This document shows, one piece after another, positions 18,037 to 24,833 of a DNA stretch of 42,135 nt (positions are counted from its first letter, which is position 1; each line of letters begins with the position of its first letter). The notes beneath the pieces were generated by a model that was not told where the DNA came from, did no database searches, and worked only from the letters and a program-made list of their open reading frames with translations. The translations under genes were made by a program, and so were the position numbers. This stretch comes from a virus: positions 1-42,135 of the IMG/VR virus record IMGVR_UViG_3300027759_000160; one strand, given 5' to 3'.

Positions 18037-18066
18037 AACCCCCCACCCAGGTAGGGCAGGGGGCTT
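18037..18066 (-). terminator. Terminator hairpin at the end of the GP88 gene cassette
   Basis: On the minus strand CCCCCTGCCC pairs with GGGTGGGGGG (two G-U pairs) around TACCT, followed by TTTCGC. It lies 43 bases after the last gene of the cassette (stop at 18109). The U-tract is weak, so efficiency is uncertain. The stem resembles the terminator at 40756. Confidence 0.65.
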
Positions 18067-18108
18067 CTGTGCGGGCGTTTAAGCTGTCAAAGTATCCGGC
18101 GGCCAGGT

Positions 18109-18450
18109 CTAATACCCCATTTCCTTGGTTACTTGTAGCATTAGTGATAGCTGGAACGATAGGAATGCATCGGTTATATCATCCATATCTTCTAGGCGTT
18201 TTGTAGCTTGCTCGGGGTTCTGCATTTCGAACGGCCAGAGGTTCTCGTCACTAATCAACATGCTCGTGGTGTAATCGTCCGATTGCATTACTCGTAGTGC
18301 ATCGTGGTAGCAGTCGGCGCATTGGGCGTACCATCTTGCAAACGCTAATTCTTTGCAGACTTCGCATCGGTGCCATCCCGTAGTTGTGTTCGGGTAGATT
18401 AGTTGTCCTGCTAGGTGCTTGAGTTGTGGCGTTAATTTTATTTCGGTCAC
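18109..18450 (-). CDS. Zinc-ribbon-like small protein, 113 residues
   Basis: The protein contains CEVC (about residues 29-32) and, 13 residues later, CADC, spaced like a zinc ribbon. Its C-terminal half is acidic and helical (RLEDMDDITDAFLSFQ). I chose the GTG at 18450 because it starts one base after the upstream stop; a GTG at 18483 would overlap more. Last gene of the cassette and followed by a terminator. Function unknown; zinc ribbons in phages often bind nucleic acid or host transcription factors. Confidence 0.6.
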   Translation of the reverse strand: MTEIKLTPQLKHLAGQLIYPNTTTGWHRCEVCKELAFARWYAQCADCYHDALRVMQSDDYTTSMLISDENLWPFEMQNPEQATKRLEDMDDITDAFLSFQLSLMLQVTKEMGY

Positions 18451-18451
18451 G

Positions 18452-18706
18452 TCAGCATTCCCATTCGCAAACGATGTACCCACGCTGGTGGTCAGGCGAG
18501 CTGGCCATTTTTTTACTGACTAGGTCAAATAACTTTTCGCGCAGTTGTTCTTTGTCTGGTTCTGGGAATTCGTTAGTTTCTAGCAGGTAGTAATCTTCAC
18601 CGAAATATCCCGCATCACTTCCGCTGGGGCTGAAAGTGAATCGGATATCTCCATTCTCTATGTGGGCATAAAATACCCCTGGTATTTGAACGGTTGTTCT
18701 TTTCAT
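18452..18706 (-). CDS. Small protein of unknown function, 84 residues
   Basis: The protein begins MKRTTVQIPGVFYAHIENGD and appears to be a small beta-rich fold with a DYYLLETNEFPEPDKEQLRE helix and an end of GYIVCEWEC. An AAGGA ribosome binding site lies nine bases before the ATG at 18706. The ATGA overlap with the stop of the small membrane gene upstream supports this start over an in-frame one at 18748. No family is recognised. Confidence 0.6.
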   Translation of the reverse strand: MKRTTVQIPGVFYAHIENGDIRFTFSPSGSDAGYFGEDYYLLETNEFPEPDKEQLREKLFDLVSKKMASSPDHQRGYIVCEWEC

Positions 18707-18846
18707 TTTGTTTTGTCCTTTTTTTTGTAGTTTTTTCTGGTCGCCCATATAAGTAGGGCAGTTATAGTGAAGACTCCGAAGAATACCCCATCTAGAAAAT
18801 TTGCAGCATGTGCATTACATTGGGTAACTGTGATTCCGTTAATCAT
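18703..18846 (-). CDS. Tiny single-span membrane protein
   Basis: A 47-residue gene found in the gap between neighbours. It starts MINGITVTQCNAHAAN, has one membrane span (about residues 18-35, VFFGVFTITALLIW) and a Lys-rich C-terminus (KNYKKKDKTK). It overlaps the upstream zinc-ribbon gene (ATGATTAA) and the downstream start (ATGA). Tiny phage membrane proteins may act in superinfection exclusion or lysis; this one is unassigned. Confidence 0.6.
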   Translation of the reverse strand: MINGITVTQCNAHAANFLDGVFFGVFTITALLIWATRKNYKKKDKTK

Positions 18847-18970
18847 TGAGGCCATCCAAAATATCAAATTCGACTAGCTCATCGCAGTATTCGCAATGTC
18901 CTATTGGGTCGTTTGGGTCGTCCGTCATTAATATGGTTTCGCAGTTTTGGCATTCGGTGTAGTAGCTCAT
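18839..18970 (-). CDS. Tiny zinc-ribbon protein
   Basis: A 43-residue gene read from the gap. It starts MSYYTECQNCETI and has a second CEYC pair after a short Asp/Pro loop (DDPNDPIGH), a compact two-CxxC zinc ribbon, then an acidic tail. The start overlaps the GP88-like stop (ATGA). It is one of four small Cys-pair proteins in the window. Likely an adaptor to nucleic acid or a host protein; partner unknown. Confidence 0.65.
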   Translation of the reverse strand: MSYYTECQNCETILMTDDPNDPIGHCEYCDELVEFDILDGLND

Positions 18971-19815
18971 CGGTTTAACCTTTGGGCGTTTTGAATCATT
19001 GGGTGCCACGGTGTCATCGTGTGTTTTCTGCGCAGGATCACTACCGTTTCTTTTTTGTCATTGTGTCGGTCGTCTCTGATGTCGCCATCTGTTGTAGTCA
19101 TTCCTCCCCAGGTTTTAGGAATCGCCCGGTATCCCTGGGGCGTTTTACCTGAACGGATTGCAACTACTACAGCTAGATTCCTTTGCGCTTGTTGAGCGTT
19201 TGCAATTTCTCCCGCTGTTGTTTTTTCGCTGACTGAATAGGTCAAAGAATAATTGCGGGGCATTGTTTCAGCTGGACGACTGCGCACGGTGTGTTTGGTG
19301 TAGTCGTAAAATTTTACGCGGGGAAACTGCGTAAACAATTGCGGAGCTACTCGTTCCCATCTGATATCTGAATATGTGTTCAGGCGTATAGCTATTTTAT
19401 GGCCTGCGTATTTTTTCTGCATTTGAGTTATCTCATGAGTAAGCAACACGGCGAACGCTTCAGGAAACTTTAAGGCAAATTCGAGCTTTGCAATTCTGCT
19501 CTGTTGGGTTTGTGTAAACCCTCCATTACCTGAAAAGGCCACGCAAGTTTCGGCGCATGAATCACTAAAGGCGCAAAGATTAGCAAGGCCACTAGACAAG
19601 GCAGGTGGAAAAGATAATCCCGCTGTAGCTTGTTTGTTTTTTTGTAGCTTGCTGATGCTTGTACTGAGTAGGGTTCCTGTGCTTTTGAATTTGTATGTTT
19701 TGCGTACTTCTTCAAAAATAAATTTTGCAGTACGTACGGTTTGCTCGTTATGGGTTGCCGATTTGAATCCATGAGTTAAAAGTATTTCCACCTGGTGCGG
19801 TGCTAGTGGTTTCAT
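18967..19815 (-). CDS. GP88-like phage protein
   Basis: The 282-residue protein has the pattern of the GP88 family (actinophage gp88-like): FPPALSSGLANLCAFSDSC, continuing ETCVAFSGNGGFTQ, a helix of LTHEITQMQKKY, then RLNTYSDIRWE and the region KFYDYTKHTV. The cysteine cluster C-x6-C-x3-C may hold metal. The family occurs in mycobacteriophages, other actinophages and related plasmids; its biochemical role is not settled to my knowledge. It is coupled to the 95-residue gene upstream and the zinc ribbon downstream. Family identity fairly sure, function unknown. Confidence 0.8.
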   Translation of the reverse strand: MKPLAPHQVEILLTHGFKSATHNEQTVRTAKFIFEEVRKTYKFKSTGTLLSTSISKLQKNKQATAGLSFPPALSSGLANLCAFSDSCAETCVAFSGNGGFTQTQQSRIAKLEFALKFPEAFAVLLTHEITQMQKKYAGHKIAIRLNTYSDIRWERVAPQLFTQFPRVKFYDYTKHTVRSRPAETMPRNYSLTYSVSEKTTAGEIANAQQAQRNLAVVVAIRSGKTPQGYRAIPKTWGGMTTTDGDIRDDRHNDKKETVVILRRKHTMTPWHPMIQNAQRLNR

Positions 19816-20099
19816 TTTGTTTTAACCTCCGACACTGCCAGGAATCCTGCATCGTTTCCTTCTTCATCTGAAAGAATCTCGCAATGATAGGCACGGCCAT
19901 TTTTAATAATGACTAGCACTATCACTGGGTTTGTTTCGTAGCTGTAGTCTTCGTCATCTGTAACAATAACTGCGTGGCCAATTGTTCCACCTACGACATT
20001 TTGCAGCATGTCTTCATAAAATTTTACTTGCTGTGCTGGCATTGTTTCGCTGGTTTTGCTGGGCTTTTGGCCGTTGTGTTGGTAGTAAATATTACTCAT
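19812..20099 (-). CDS. Small protein of unknown function next to GP88-like gene
   Basis: The 95-residue protein starts MSNIYYQHNGQKPSKTSE. It shows alternating hydrophobic strands (HAVIVTDDEDYSY, NPVIVLVIIKNGRAYHCEIL) and may be a small beta-barrel. I chose the ATG at 20099 because it overlaps the upstream stop in TAATG form; an upstream extension would run inside the neighbour. It overlaps the GP88-like start by ATGA. No family recognised. Confidence 0.6.
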   Translation of the reverse strand: MSNIYYQHNGQKPSKTSETMPAQQVKFYEDMLQNVVGGTIGHAVIVTDDEDYSYETNPVIVLVIIKNGRAYHCEILSDEEGNDAGFLAVSEVKTK

Positions 20100-20560
20100 T
20101 AGTAAACCTCGTTTGCTTCGTCTTCGGTTTCGCAAGCTACCCACGCCCATGCCCAGGTTCCGATTCCGTAATGGTTGGTTCCGTTTATGGTTTCGGGTGT
20201 GATTTCTGATTCAGGATATTTTCCGTAGTTAGGGTCATCTTCCCATGTTGAGAAAATTTTATTTTCGCGTATCACGAAAGTTTCGGGCATGTCTTGTTTC
20301 CATGTTTTGAAGTTTTCGGGTGCGTTTGTCCAGTCAATGAAAATTCGAGCTTGCTCAAAAGTCATTTTTGGATTGTGCCAACCATTCCATAGGTCGGTTG
20401 GGTCGTGTTGCATTTTCATGGCTGGACTGCCACCGATAGAGAACCAAGCTTCTTGGTAATTTCCGGTGCAGTCTGCGCATATATATAGTCCGCATGTCAT
20501 GCGTTCTATTGCTGGTTTTGTGTTCGCTCTGCAATTGTTGCAGACTCTGTGAATGGTCAA
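20099..20560 (-). CDS. Zinc-ribbon-containing protein, 153 residues, first gene of the cassette
   Basis: The N-terminus holds CNNC and, about 20 residues on, CADC, a zinc-ribbon-like pair with a Tyr/Ile-rich link. The rest is Trp-rich (DLWNGWHNPKMTFEQARIFI, TWAWAWVACE). The start is uncertain: I prefer the TTG at 20560 because AAAGGGG stands just upstream; a TTG at 20614 gives a longer form. It is the first gene after a gene-free stretch with operator-like dyads. Function unknown. Confidence 0.6.
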   Translation of the reverse strand: MTIHRVCNNCRANTKPAIERMTCGLYICADCTGNYQEAWFSIGGSPAMKMQHDPTDLWNGWHNPKMTFEQARIFIDWTNAPENFKTWKQDMPETFVIRENKIFSTWEDDPNYGKYPESEITPETINGTNHYGIGTWAWAWVACETEDEANEVY

Positions 20561-20615
20561 GGTGTCCCCTTTGTCATGTAGCGGATTTGCTACGTCTATA
20601 TTCTCGCAGGTCAAG

Positions 20616-20639
20616 GCACCTGGTGCAAGTCAATTTGAC
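20616..20639. promoter_or_regulatory. Pair of operator-like dyads before the GP88 cassette
   Basis: Two adjacent palindromes, GCACCtGGTGC (20616-20626) and GTCAAtTTGAC (20629-20639), are separated by two bases. On the minus strand TTGACT and TTGACC copies flank the first, giving -35-like words. No good -10 box is at normal distance; a TATAGA lies downstream. The arrangement suggests a repressor or activator site controlling the cassette. Confidence 0.4.
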
Positions 20640-20870
20640 AGCTGGCCTAGGATCATTTCGGCTGGGCTGGGGGTTGGCCTGGCGTGATAACTAATGCACA
20701 GCGGTAGCGCTGGCGCTTACGCTCCGACTATGCACGATGGTAGGTCATGAACACACGCCGAACAATTAACGCAGAACCTCACGTTCCGTTCAAGAGCAAT
20801 ACGAACGAAGTGAGTGCGCTAGAAAAACATTTAGTTGTAGAACAAATTTGTCATAGAGACAAAAGCGTTA
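20640..20870. other. Gene-free spacer with dyad words
   Basis: No gene is seen on either strand. It contains the dyad-rich stretch gcggtagcgctggcgcttac from 20701 and the word gaacgaagtgagtgcgc near 20803, similar in style to the words in the 17.8-18.0 kb stretch. The region follows the stop of the 174-residue gene at 20871 and may hold its transcription end, but no U-tract terminator is clear. Confidence 0.4.
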
Positions 20871-21395
20871 CTAAAAACTATGACCTTGTCCGAAGAAGAA
20901 ACGAAGTGCAAAGTTAGTGAAACGTGAACGTGGTGGACGTTGTGAATAACTTAACGATTGAGAAATTAAGTCTGAAGAATTAGATGTTGTTGTGGGCGGC
21001 AAGAGGGCTTCGGAAGCGGCGTTGTGGGCTTCGGAAGCGACTCGCGCGCGTTTGATCCGGACATGGGCTTCGGAAGCGACGATAGTAGCGCTAAAACGAA
21101 AATCAAAGTTGTAGAGCGCCGACAAACCTAAAAGTAGGTCGGGAGCTATTCTGCGATCACCGAGCATTTCTGTGTTGGTGTACATCTCAGCTTTGATGCC
21201 GGCGTAGTTGATTGCGCTACCTTTGATCACATTTTTGTCCGGAGATATTTCAAAAATGTATTGAACATTTGGTTTTTCAGTTGTGGCCACGGCAACTCGG
21301 TCGTTTGTGGTGGCTCGATATGTGATGTGTTGTAGCGGCTCGTACCAACGTGTGTTGTCCAGCAAAATAAGGAGTTCAGAATCGTCAATGTTCAT
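20871..21395 (-). CDS. Unknown protein with in-frame ASEA repeats, 174 residues
   Basis: The protein begins MNIDDSELLILLDNTRWYEP; the first 115 residues look like an ordinary folded domain with ATTNDRVAVATTEKP and KNVIKGSAINYAGIKAEM strands. The C-terminal part then carries three in-frame ASEA units (VASEAHV, VASEAHN, AASEAL), caused by the DNA repeat GGGCTTCGGAAGCG, and ends in a low-complexity Ser/Arg/Phe tail. I chose the ATG at 21395 for its ATGA overlap with the upstream stop. The odd tail suggests palindrome insertion into, or read-through past, an older gene end. Function unknown. Confidence 0.55.
   Translation of the reverse strand: MNIDDSELLILLDNTRWYEPLQHITYRATTNDRVAVATTEKPNVQYIFEISPDKNVIKGSAINYAGIKAEMYTNTEMLGDRRIAPDLLLGLSALYNFDFRFSATIVASEAHVRIKRARVASEAHNAASEALLPPTTTSNSSDLISQSLSYSQRPPRSRFTNFALRFFFGQGHSF
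21005..21078. repeat. Three copies of palindromic GGGCTTCGGAAGCG
   Basis: Identical 14-base copies at 21005-21018, 21026-21039 and 21065-21078. Each contains the near-palindrome GCTTCGGAAGC. Starts are 21 and 39 bases apart, both multiples of three, so the host gene stays open. They resemble small palindromic elements inserted in frame. Confidence 0.8.
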
Positions 21396-21589
21396 TGGCG
21401 TTTTTTCAGAAACATGGCTGCCAGGGCAAGTGCGATCGCACCACCAAACAAAAGATCCGGGGTGGTCGAATGATTTTTTGCCGGTGGTGTGTCGGGTTTC
21501 AAGATTGATACAGCTTTGAAGTTGTAGCAGTTTTGTTGTACCGGATCGTACTCGGAGAACCGAGGGTCTGGGCAAAGTGGGTTGTTCAT
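21392..21589 (-). CDS. Small membrane protein with C-terminal span
   Basis: The 65-residue protein starts MNNPLCPDPRFSEYDPVQQN, followed by a Thr/Pro linker (LKPDTPPAKNHSTTPD) and one C-terminal membrane span (LLFGGAIALALAAMFL) with a KKRQ end. An AAGGGAA ribosome binding site supports the ATG at 21589. The topology (outside domain, linker, membrane anchor, basic end) resembles a tail-anchored or cell-wall-like anchor. It overlaps the next gene by ATGA. Unknown function. Confidence 0.6.
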   Translation of the reverse strand: MNNPLCPDPRFSEYDPVQQNCYNFKAVSILKPDTPPAKNHSTTPDLLFGGAIALALAAMFLKKRQ

Positions 21590-21652
21590 GGGTTTCCCTT
21601 CCATATGGTCACGAATGTGATGTGTCAATTGTTATTGATTTAAGCGGATTTG

Positions 21653-21982
21653 TCAAGGATTTCGGGCAACATATTCGCTTACCCAATCTCGATATGGGAA
21701 TTCGGATTCCAGGATTACGCGTTGCCTGGGAGTTTTGCCTCCGAAAAGACCGAACCTTCTCCAGGTTGTTCGTTCATGATGCATGGCAAAGGCAAGGCAT
21801 TGTGTAGCTACTGTGCAGCCGTTGCAGATTTTGATTCCTTCGTCGTAGCACCGGGGGCTAGATAGTTGTTCTGTCTCTGGGAAGAAAACACTCATCGCTG
21901 CTTTTGTGCAGTTCGCCCTTTCTTGCCAGTTGACCGTGGTGAACTCGTTGTTTTTCGATGTTGGTGACATATGCATTCGCAT
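21653..21982 (-). CDS. whiB: WhiB-like iron-sulfur transcription regulator
   Basis: The protein has the WhiB signature: ANCTKAAMSVFFPE with the first Cys, then CNGC and CLAFA giving C-x27-C-x2-C-x5-C for a 4Fe-4S cluster, and the GLFGGKTPRQR turn matching the family's G-[V/I]-WGG block. WhiB proteins are confined to actinobacteria and their phages and act by binding the primary sigma factor. This marks the host phylum. Three ATGs (21982, 21976, 21970) could start it; none has a strong ribosome binding site. It lies downstream of a Cys-rich gene whose end overlaps its start region. Confidence 0.9.
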   Translation of the reverse strand: MRMHMSPTSKNNEFTTVNWQERANCTKAAMSVFFPETEQLSSPRCYDEGIKICNGCTVATQCLAFAMHHERTTWRRFGLFGGKTPRQRVILESEFPYRDWVSEYVARNP

Positions 21983-22086
21983 TCTTTGTGTACTTCAATG
22001 GGCCAGTTAGTTAATGCACGTGCGATAGTTCCGCAGTGTGTGCAATCAGGGTGCGCTCGGCTAAATTGCCACAGTTCAGAGGTCAT
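21892..22086 (-). CDS. Cys/His-rich small protein overlapping the WhiB start
   Basis: A 64-residue frame starting MTSELWQFSRAHPDCTHCG, with CTHC and ECECICHQH clusters fit for zinc, and a basic tail (SSPRSTGKKGRTAQKQR). Its start overlaps the methyltransferase stop by 11 bases, while its basic tail overlaps the WhiB coding region by about 80-90 bases in another frame. The metal-binding pattern argues that it is real; the long overlap argues for caution. No family is recognised. Confidence 0.5.
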   Translation of the reverse strand: MTSELWQFSRAHPDCTHCGTIARALTNWPIEVHKECECICHQHRKTTSSPRSTGKKGRTAQKQR

Positions 22087-23716
22087 TGTGAGCGTCATAG
22101 AGATGTCGTCCTATGAACTCGGCCACTGGTGAGGCAACACCGTTTCCGCACATCTTGTAGCGGGTTGTGTCGCTGTTTAATGTGCCATCAGCACGGTGCA
22201 GTGTGTGGTTGTCAGGCCATCCCATCAGGCGTTCGCATTCAATTGGGGTTAGCCGGCGCACAACCATGTCAGCTAGGACACCTGTTGATTGTTTTGTTCC
22301 TGCGCGCAACGCTTGATGGATGTTTCCACCGAGAGAATCGTTGTATTCATCGTAAGCTTCAACCGCTAGATGTTCTCCTGTCGCTACTCCAGGTATGAAT
22401 GACCCAGTGATGGTGTGAGATGGTTCTCCATCTTTTCCTATTCCTAACCCTTGCCGATTGACTGCATCATATTTGTCGGGATCTCGTAGCGCATTTCTTG
22501 TGTCAATAGGAATAGCTTCAACGACTAGGTGTTCTCCTCGAGATGACGGCACTCCACCATCTCCACCTGAACGAAGCGTAGGTGCGATATCTGTTTCTAC
22601 GATTAACGATTCTGATCCTCCACCTAGGTCACCACCATTGGCTCGTAAAGTACCTACTCCTTCTTGGTAAGACGCAAAAGATGAGGGTGTGTAGGCAACT
22701 GCATGTCCAGCTCCACCGACACGCAATGTTGGGAAAGCTATCTCGGACGGTTGAGCATCAAGACCTTGGGTATGCGAAAATCCAATTGGGTTATCTAATG
22801 GCTGAAATAAAACCTGGTCATTGCCTCCAGCAAGTGTTAATGATGTTTCAGATAACAGAGGACCTTTGCCACCTCCAGGTTTTCCTTCTCGCTGTCTCAT
22901 CAGGATTGGAGAATCATCGGTGGCAATGATAGGAACATTGTTCCCTCCTGTACCCATACGAGCTTTCAATGTTTGCACTGGTGATTCATAGATACGCACA
23001 TCATCTACACGTGTACCATCAATTAGCAGTGGCTCTATGTCGGTGGGTTCGCTACATGTTCCAAAGCTTGTTGCAAGCGGGGTGGAAGAGTTTTTCCCCG
23101 TCTTGATGCGCGACGTAGAATTCCTTCTGCGGCCTTCGCTGATAGGTAGAATTTCTTTCCCACCTCTGTTGAGGATTGCAGAATCGAAGCAAGCGATGAC
23201 GAACACTCGTCTACGCCGTTGGGGGACTCCGAAGAACTGCGCATCCACGCAGTGCCATTCGACGTGATGACCCCCGATGTCAACCATTTCTTGGATGACT
23301 GCCTCAAGGTCGTCACCGTTGTTACTGCTGAAGGCTCCTGGGACATTTTCCCAGATAGCCCATTTTGGGAAAACATTTCCAGTTGCATTTCTCATCTCCT
23401 TGATGATTCGTGTTGCCTCAAAAAAGAGGTTTGAACGAGAGCCGTTCATAAGGCCAGCTCTTTTGCCGGCGAGTGATAGGTCTTGGCATGGTGAGCCAAA
23501 AGTGATTAGGTCTACTGGTGGCATTTCATCACCTTTAACGTCTGAGACATCTCCCCAGCGTGGGACGTAAGGCCAGTGGTAGGCAAGTGTCTGCTGGCAG
23601 TGTTTATCCCATTCAACTTGGAATTTGCAGTCCCAGTTTGCTTTGTCGAATCCGATATCGATTCCTCCTACGCCAGCGAAGAGGCTGCCGTAGGTTGGGT
23701 TCCCTTTGTTACTCAT
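22076..23716 (-). CDS. DNA cytosine-5 methyltransferase with a repeat-rich variable region
   Basis: The 546-residue protein has the C5-methyltransferase motifs: GSLFAGVGGIDIGF (motif I, residues 10-23), FGSPCQDLS (motif IV, catalytic Cys-77), WENVPG (motif VI, 122-127), QRRRRVFVIA (motif VIII, 166-175) and the final CGNGVASPVAEFIG (motif X, 523-536). Between VIII and IX lies an unusually long stretch (about 180-488) with seven degenerate TL/TI/AL-plus-Gly-rich units, for example VQTLKARMGTGGNNVPII and APTLRSGGDGG. Target recognition domains contain such TL motifs. It probably methylates phage DNA against host restriction. It overlaps the SSB stop (TAATG). Confidence 0.92.
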   Translation of the reverse strand: MSNKGNPTYGSLFAGVGGIDIGFDKANWDCKFQVEWDKHCQQTLAYHWPYVPRWGDVSDVKGDEMPPVDLITFGSPCQDLSLAGKRAGLMNGSRSNLFFEATRIIKEMRNATGNVFPKWAIWENVPGAFSSNNGDDLEAVIQEMVDIGGHHVEWHCVDAQFFGVPQRRRRVFVIACFDSAILNRGGKEILPISEGRRRNSTSRIKTGKNSSTPLATSFGTCSEPTDIEPLLIDGTRVDDVRIYESPVQTLKARMGTGGNNVPIIATDDSPILMRQREGKPGGGKGPLLSETSLTLAGGNDQVLFQPLDNPIGFSHTQGLDAQPSEIAFPTLRVGGAGHAVAYTPSSFASYQEGVGTLRANGGDLGGGSESLIVETDIAPTLRSGGDGGVPSSRGEHLVVEAIPIDTRNALRDPDKYDAVNRQGLGIGKDGEPSHTITGSFIPGVATGEHLAVEAYDEYNDSLGGNIHQALRAGTKQSTGVLADMVVRRLTPIECERLMGWPDNHTLHRADGTLNSDTTRYKMCGNGVASPVAEFIGRHLYDAHNDL

Positions 23717-24111
23717 TAGAAAGGCTCTTCAAACGAATCTGGGAATGCTTCCTGGATGCGAGCGCCCGTGTTGTTTGTCTCTGGGTTTGATGATGTTAGA
23801 CGCTTCCAGCGGGCTGATAAACCGGCTTCGTCAACGATGATTTGTGTCTTCTTTGCTTCGGTGCCGTCTTTCTTGGTGTATTCCTTGATTTCAATACGCC
23901 CTACAACAATCACGCGTGATCCTTTGACGAATGATGACACGTAGTTTTCTGCTTGTTCACCGAAGGACACACAGTCAAACCATGTTGTTTCTTCTTCATC
24001 ACCTTTCTTGCGTGTTGTTGCAACACTGAAGTTAGCTACAGCCATTTGTGATGTGGTGAATCGCAGTTCTGGGTCACGCCCGATTCTGCCGATAATAGTG
24101 ATGTTATTCAT
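23716..24111 (-). CDS. ssb: Single-stranded DNA-binding protein
   Basis: The 131-residue protein starts MNNITIIGRIGRDPELRFT and follows the bacterial SSB OB-fold pattern: VANFSVATTR, the TWFDCVSFGEQAENY core, VKGSRVIVVGRIEIKEY, and a basic/aromatic end (SARWKRL). The C-terminal tail is short and ends DSFEEPF, like the acidic protein-docking tip of SSBs. It coats single strands during phage replication and recombination. It lies between a zinc-ribbon gene and the methyltransferase, both overlapping by a few bases. Confidence 0.93.
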   Translation of the reverse strand: MNNITIIGRIGRDPELRFTTSQMAVANFSVATTRKKGDEEETTWFDCVSFGEQAENYVSSFVKGSRVIVVGRIEIKEYTKKDGTEAKKTQIIVDEAGLSARWKRLTSSNPETNNTGARIQEAFPDSFEEPF

Positions 24112-24265
24112 TTGGTTCCTTTTCTTGGAGTGGTTTGGGTTGGTTTGCTGCTTTTTGACAGCGGTGTGATGGCGGTTGTGAAACCGTCACGTATGTGGTT
24201 ACTGAGACTTTGCATCGTGGACAATGCCAGTCTTTGCGTAGAGAGATTCCCTTCATGCCATTCAT
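24104..24265 (-). CDS. Small zinc-ribbon-like protein before ssb
   Basis: A 53-residue gene read from the gap upstream of ssb. It starts MNGMKGISLRKDWHCPRCK and has CPRC and, about 18 residues later, HRC, a likely metal site typical of tiny actinophage proteins, then a Gln/Pro/Glu tail. Its stop overlaps the ssb start (ATGAATAA). A second ATG at 24256 is also possible. Function unknown; coupling to ssb suggests replication. Confidence 0.6.
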   Translation of the reverse strand: MNGMKGISLRKDWHCPRCKVSVTTYVTVSQPPSHRCQKAANQPKPLQEKEPNE

Positions 24266-24299
24266 AGTAGTGCAGGGGTGTGTCGTAGTTGGGGATGCT

Positions 24300-24749
24300 T
24301 TAGCATCGCTTTTGCCATTGCTTTACTAGGGGGTGTTGTGACCGGCAGATCATGTCTTTGAGGCCGTTGCAGTTGCGCCGGATAGCGCCCCAGCCCCAAG
24401 GACCAACATTGTTTTTATAGACACCATCTTTGGTGTGTCCGTAGTACGCAATGTTGTCAGCAACTTTGACGATGTACTCCCGGGATTTTCCTTGGGCATC
24501 GTCAGAGTTTGACCAACGTTTCCAGGTTCCTTTTGCAATACCGAGAGCTGTGTAGCTTCGCGTATCATGCTGCCAGTTGTTGGCCGTTTCACACACACTG
24601 AGCGTGTCGTAGAAATAATCGCTTAGTACCCCGTGGTACATGCGGTGTGTGTGCTTGTTTGGTGGCGCACTTTTGGCCAGTGTAGGTGCAGCTGTAAAAG
24701 CTACAGAGATGGATAGGGACAGAATTATTGATGTGGTGATATGTTTCAT
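24300..24749 (-). CDS. Secreted Rpf/transglycosylase-like muralytic protein
   Basis: The 149-residue protein has a signal peptide (MKHITTSIILSLSISVAFTA, cleavage near LAKSA) and a domain with VCETANNWQHDTRSYTALGI and GTWKRWSN, which matches the Rpf/lysozyme-like pattern with catalytic Glu in CET. Cysteines at its C-terminus (GLKDMICRSQHP, KRC) may form disulfides. Such proteins cleave the glycan strand of peptidoglycan and are typical of actinobacteria and their phages. An AAGGAGGGG ribosome binding site supports the ATG at 24749. It sits away from the other endolysin, among replication genes, with its own possible promoter. Confidence 0.8.
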   Translation of the reverse strand: MKHITTSIILSLSISVAFTAAPTLAKSAPPNKHTHRMYHGVLSDYFYDTLSVCETANNWQHDTRSYTALGIAKGTWKRWSNSDDAQGKSREYIVKVADNIAYYGHTKDGVYKNNVGPWGWGAIRRNCNGLKDMICRSQHPLVKQWQKRC

Positions 24750-24787
24750 CACCCCTCCTTTTGATAGGCGGTTAGGACGTTAGGTGT

Positions 24788-24817
24788 TTATAGGCTCTCC
24801 TTTGATTAAAGAGTCAA
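24788..24817 (-). promoter_or_regulatory. Weak candidate promoter for the Rpf-like gene
   Basis: On the minus strand TTGACT (24812-24817) is followed by CTATAA/TATAAA at about 18-19 bases, longer than ideal. The leader of about 30 bases ends in the AAGGAGGGG ribosome binding site of the secreted protein. It lies in the only longer gap of this block, after the stop of the 68-residue gene. Confidence 0.35.
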
Positions 24818-24833
24818 GTTTATCAAGACGTGT

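Noticed and set aside
17428-18046. Several open frames on both strands in the gene-poor stretch
   Set aside because: Low-complexity Arg/Ser or His/Thr-rich translations produced by dyad words; no ribosome binding sites or recognisable folds.
23035-23570. Frames on both strands within the methyltransferase
   Set aside because: They overlap the conserved motifs IV to VIII of a clear C5 methyltransferase in the main frame.
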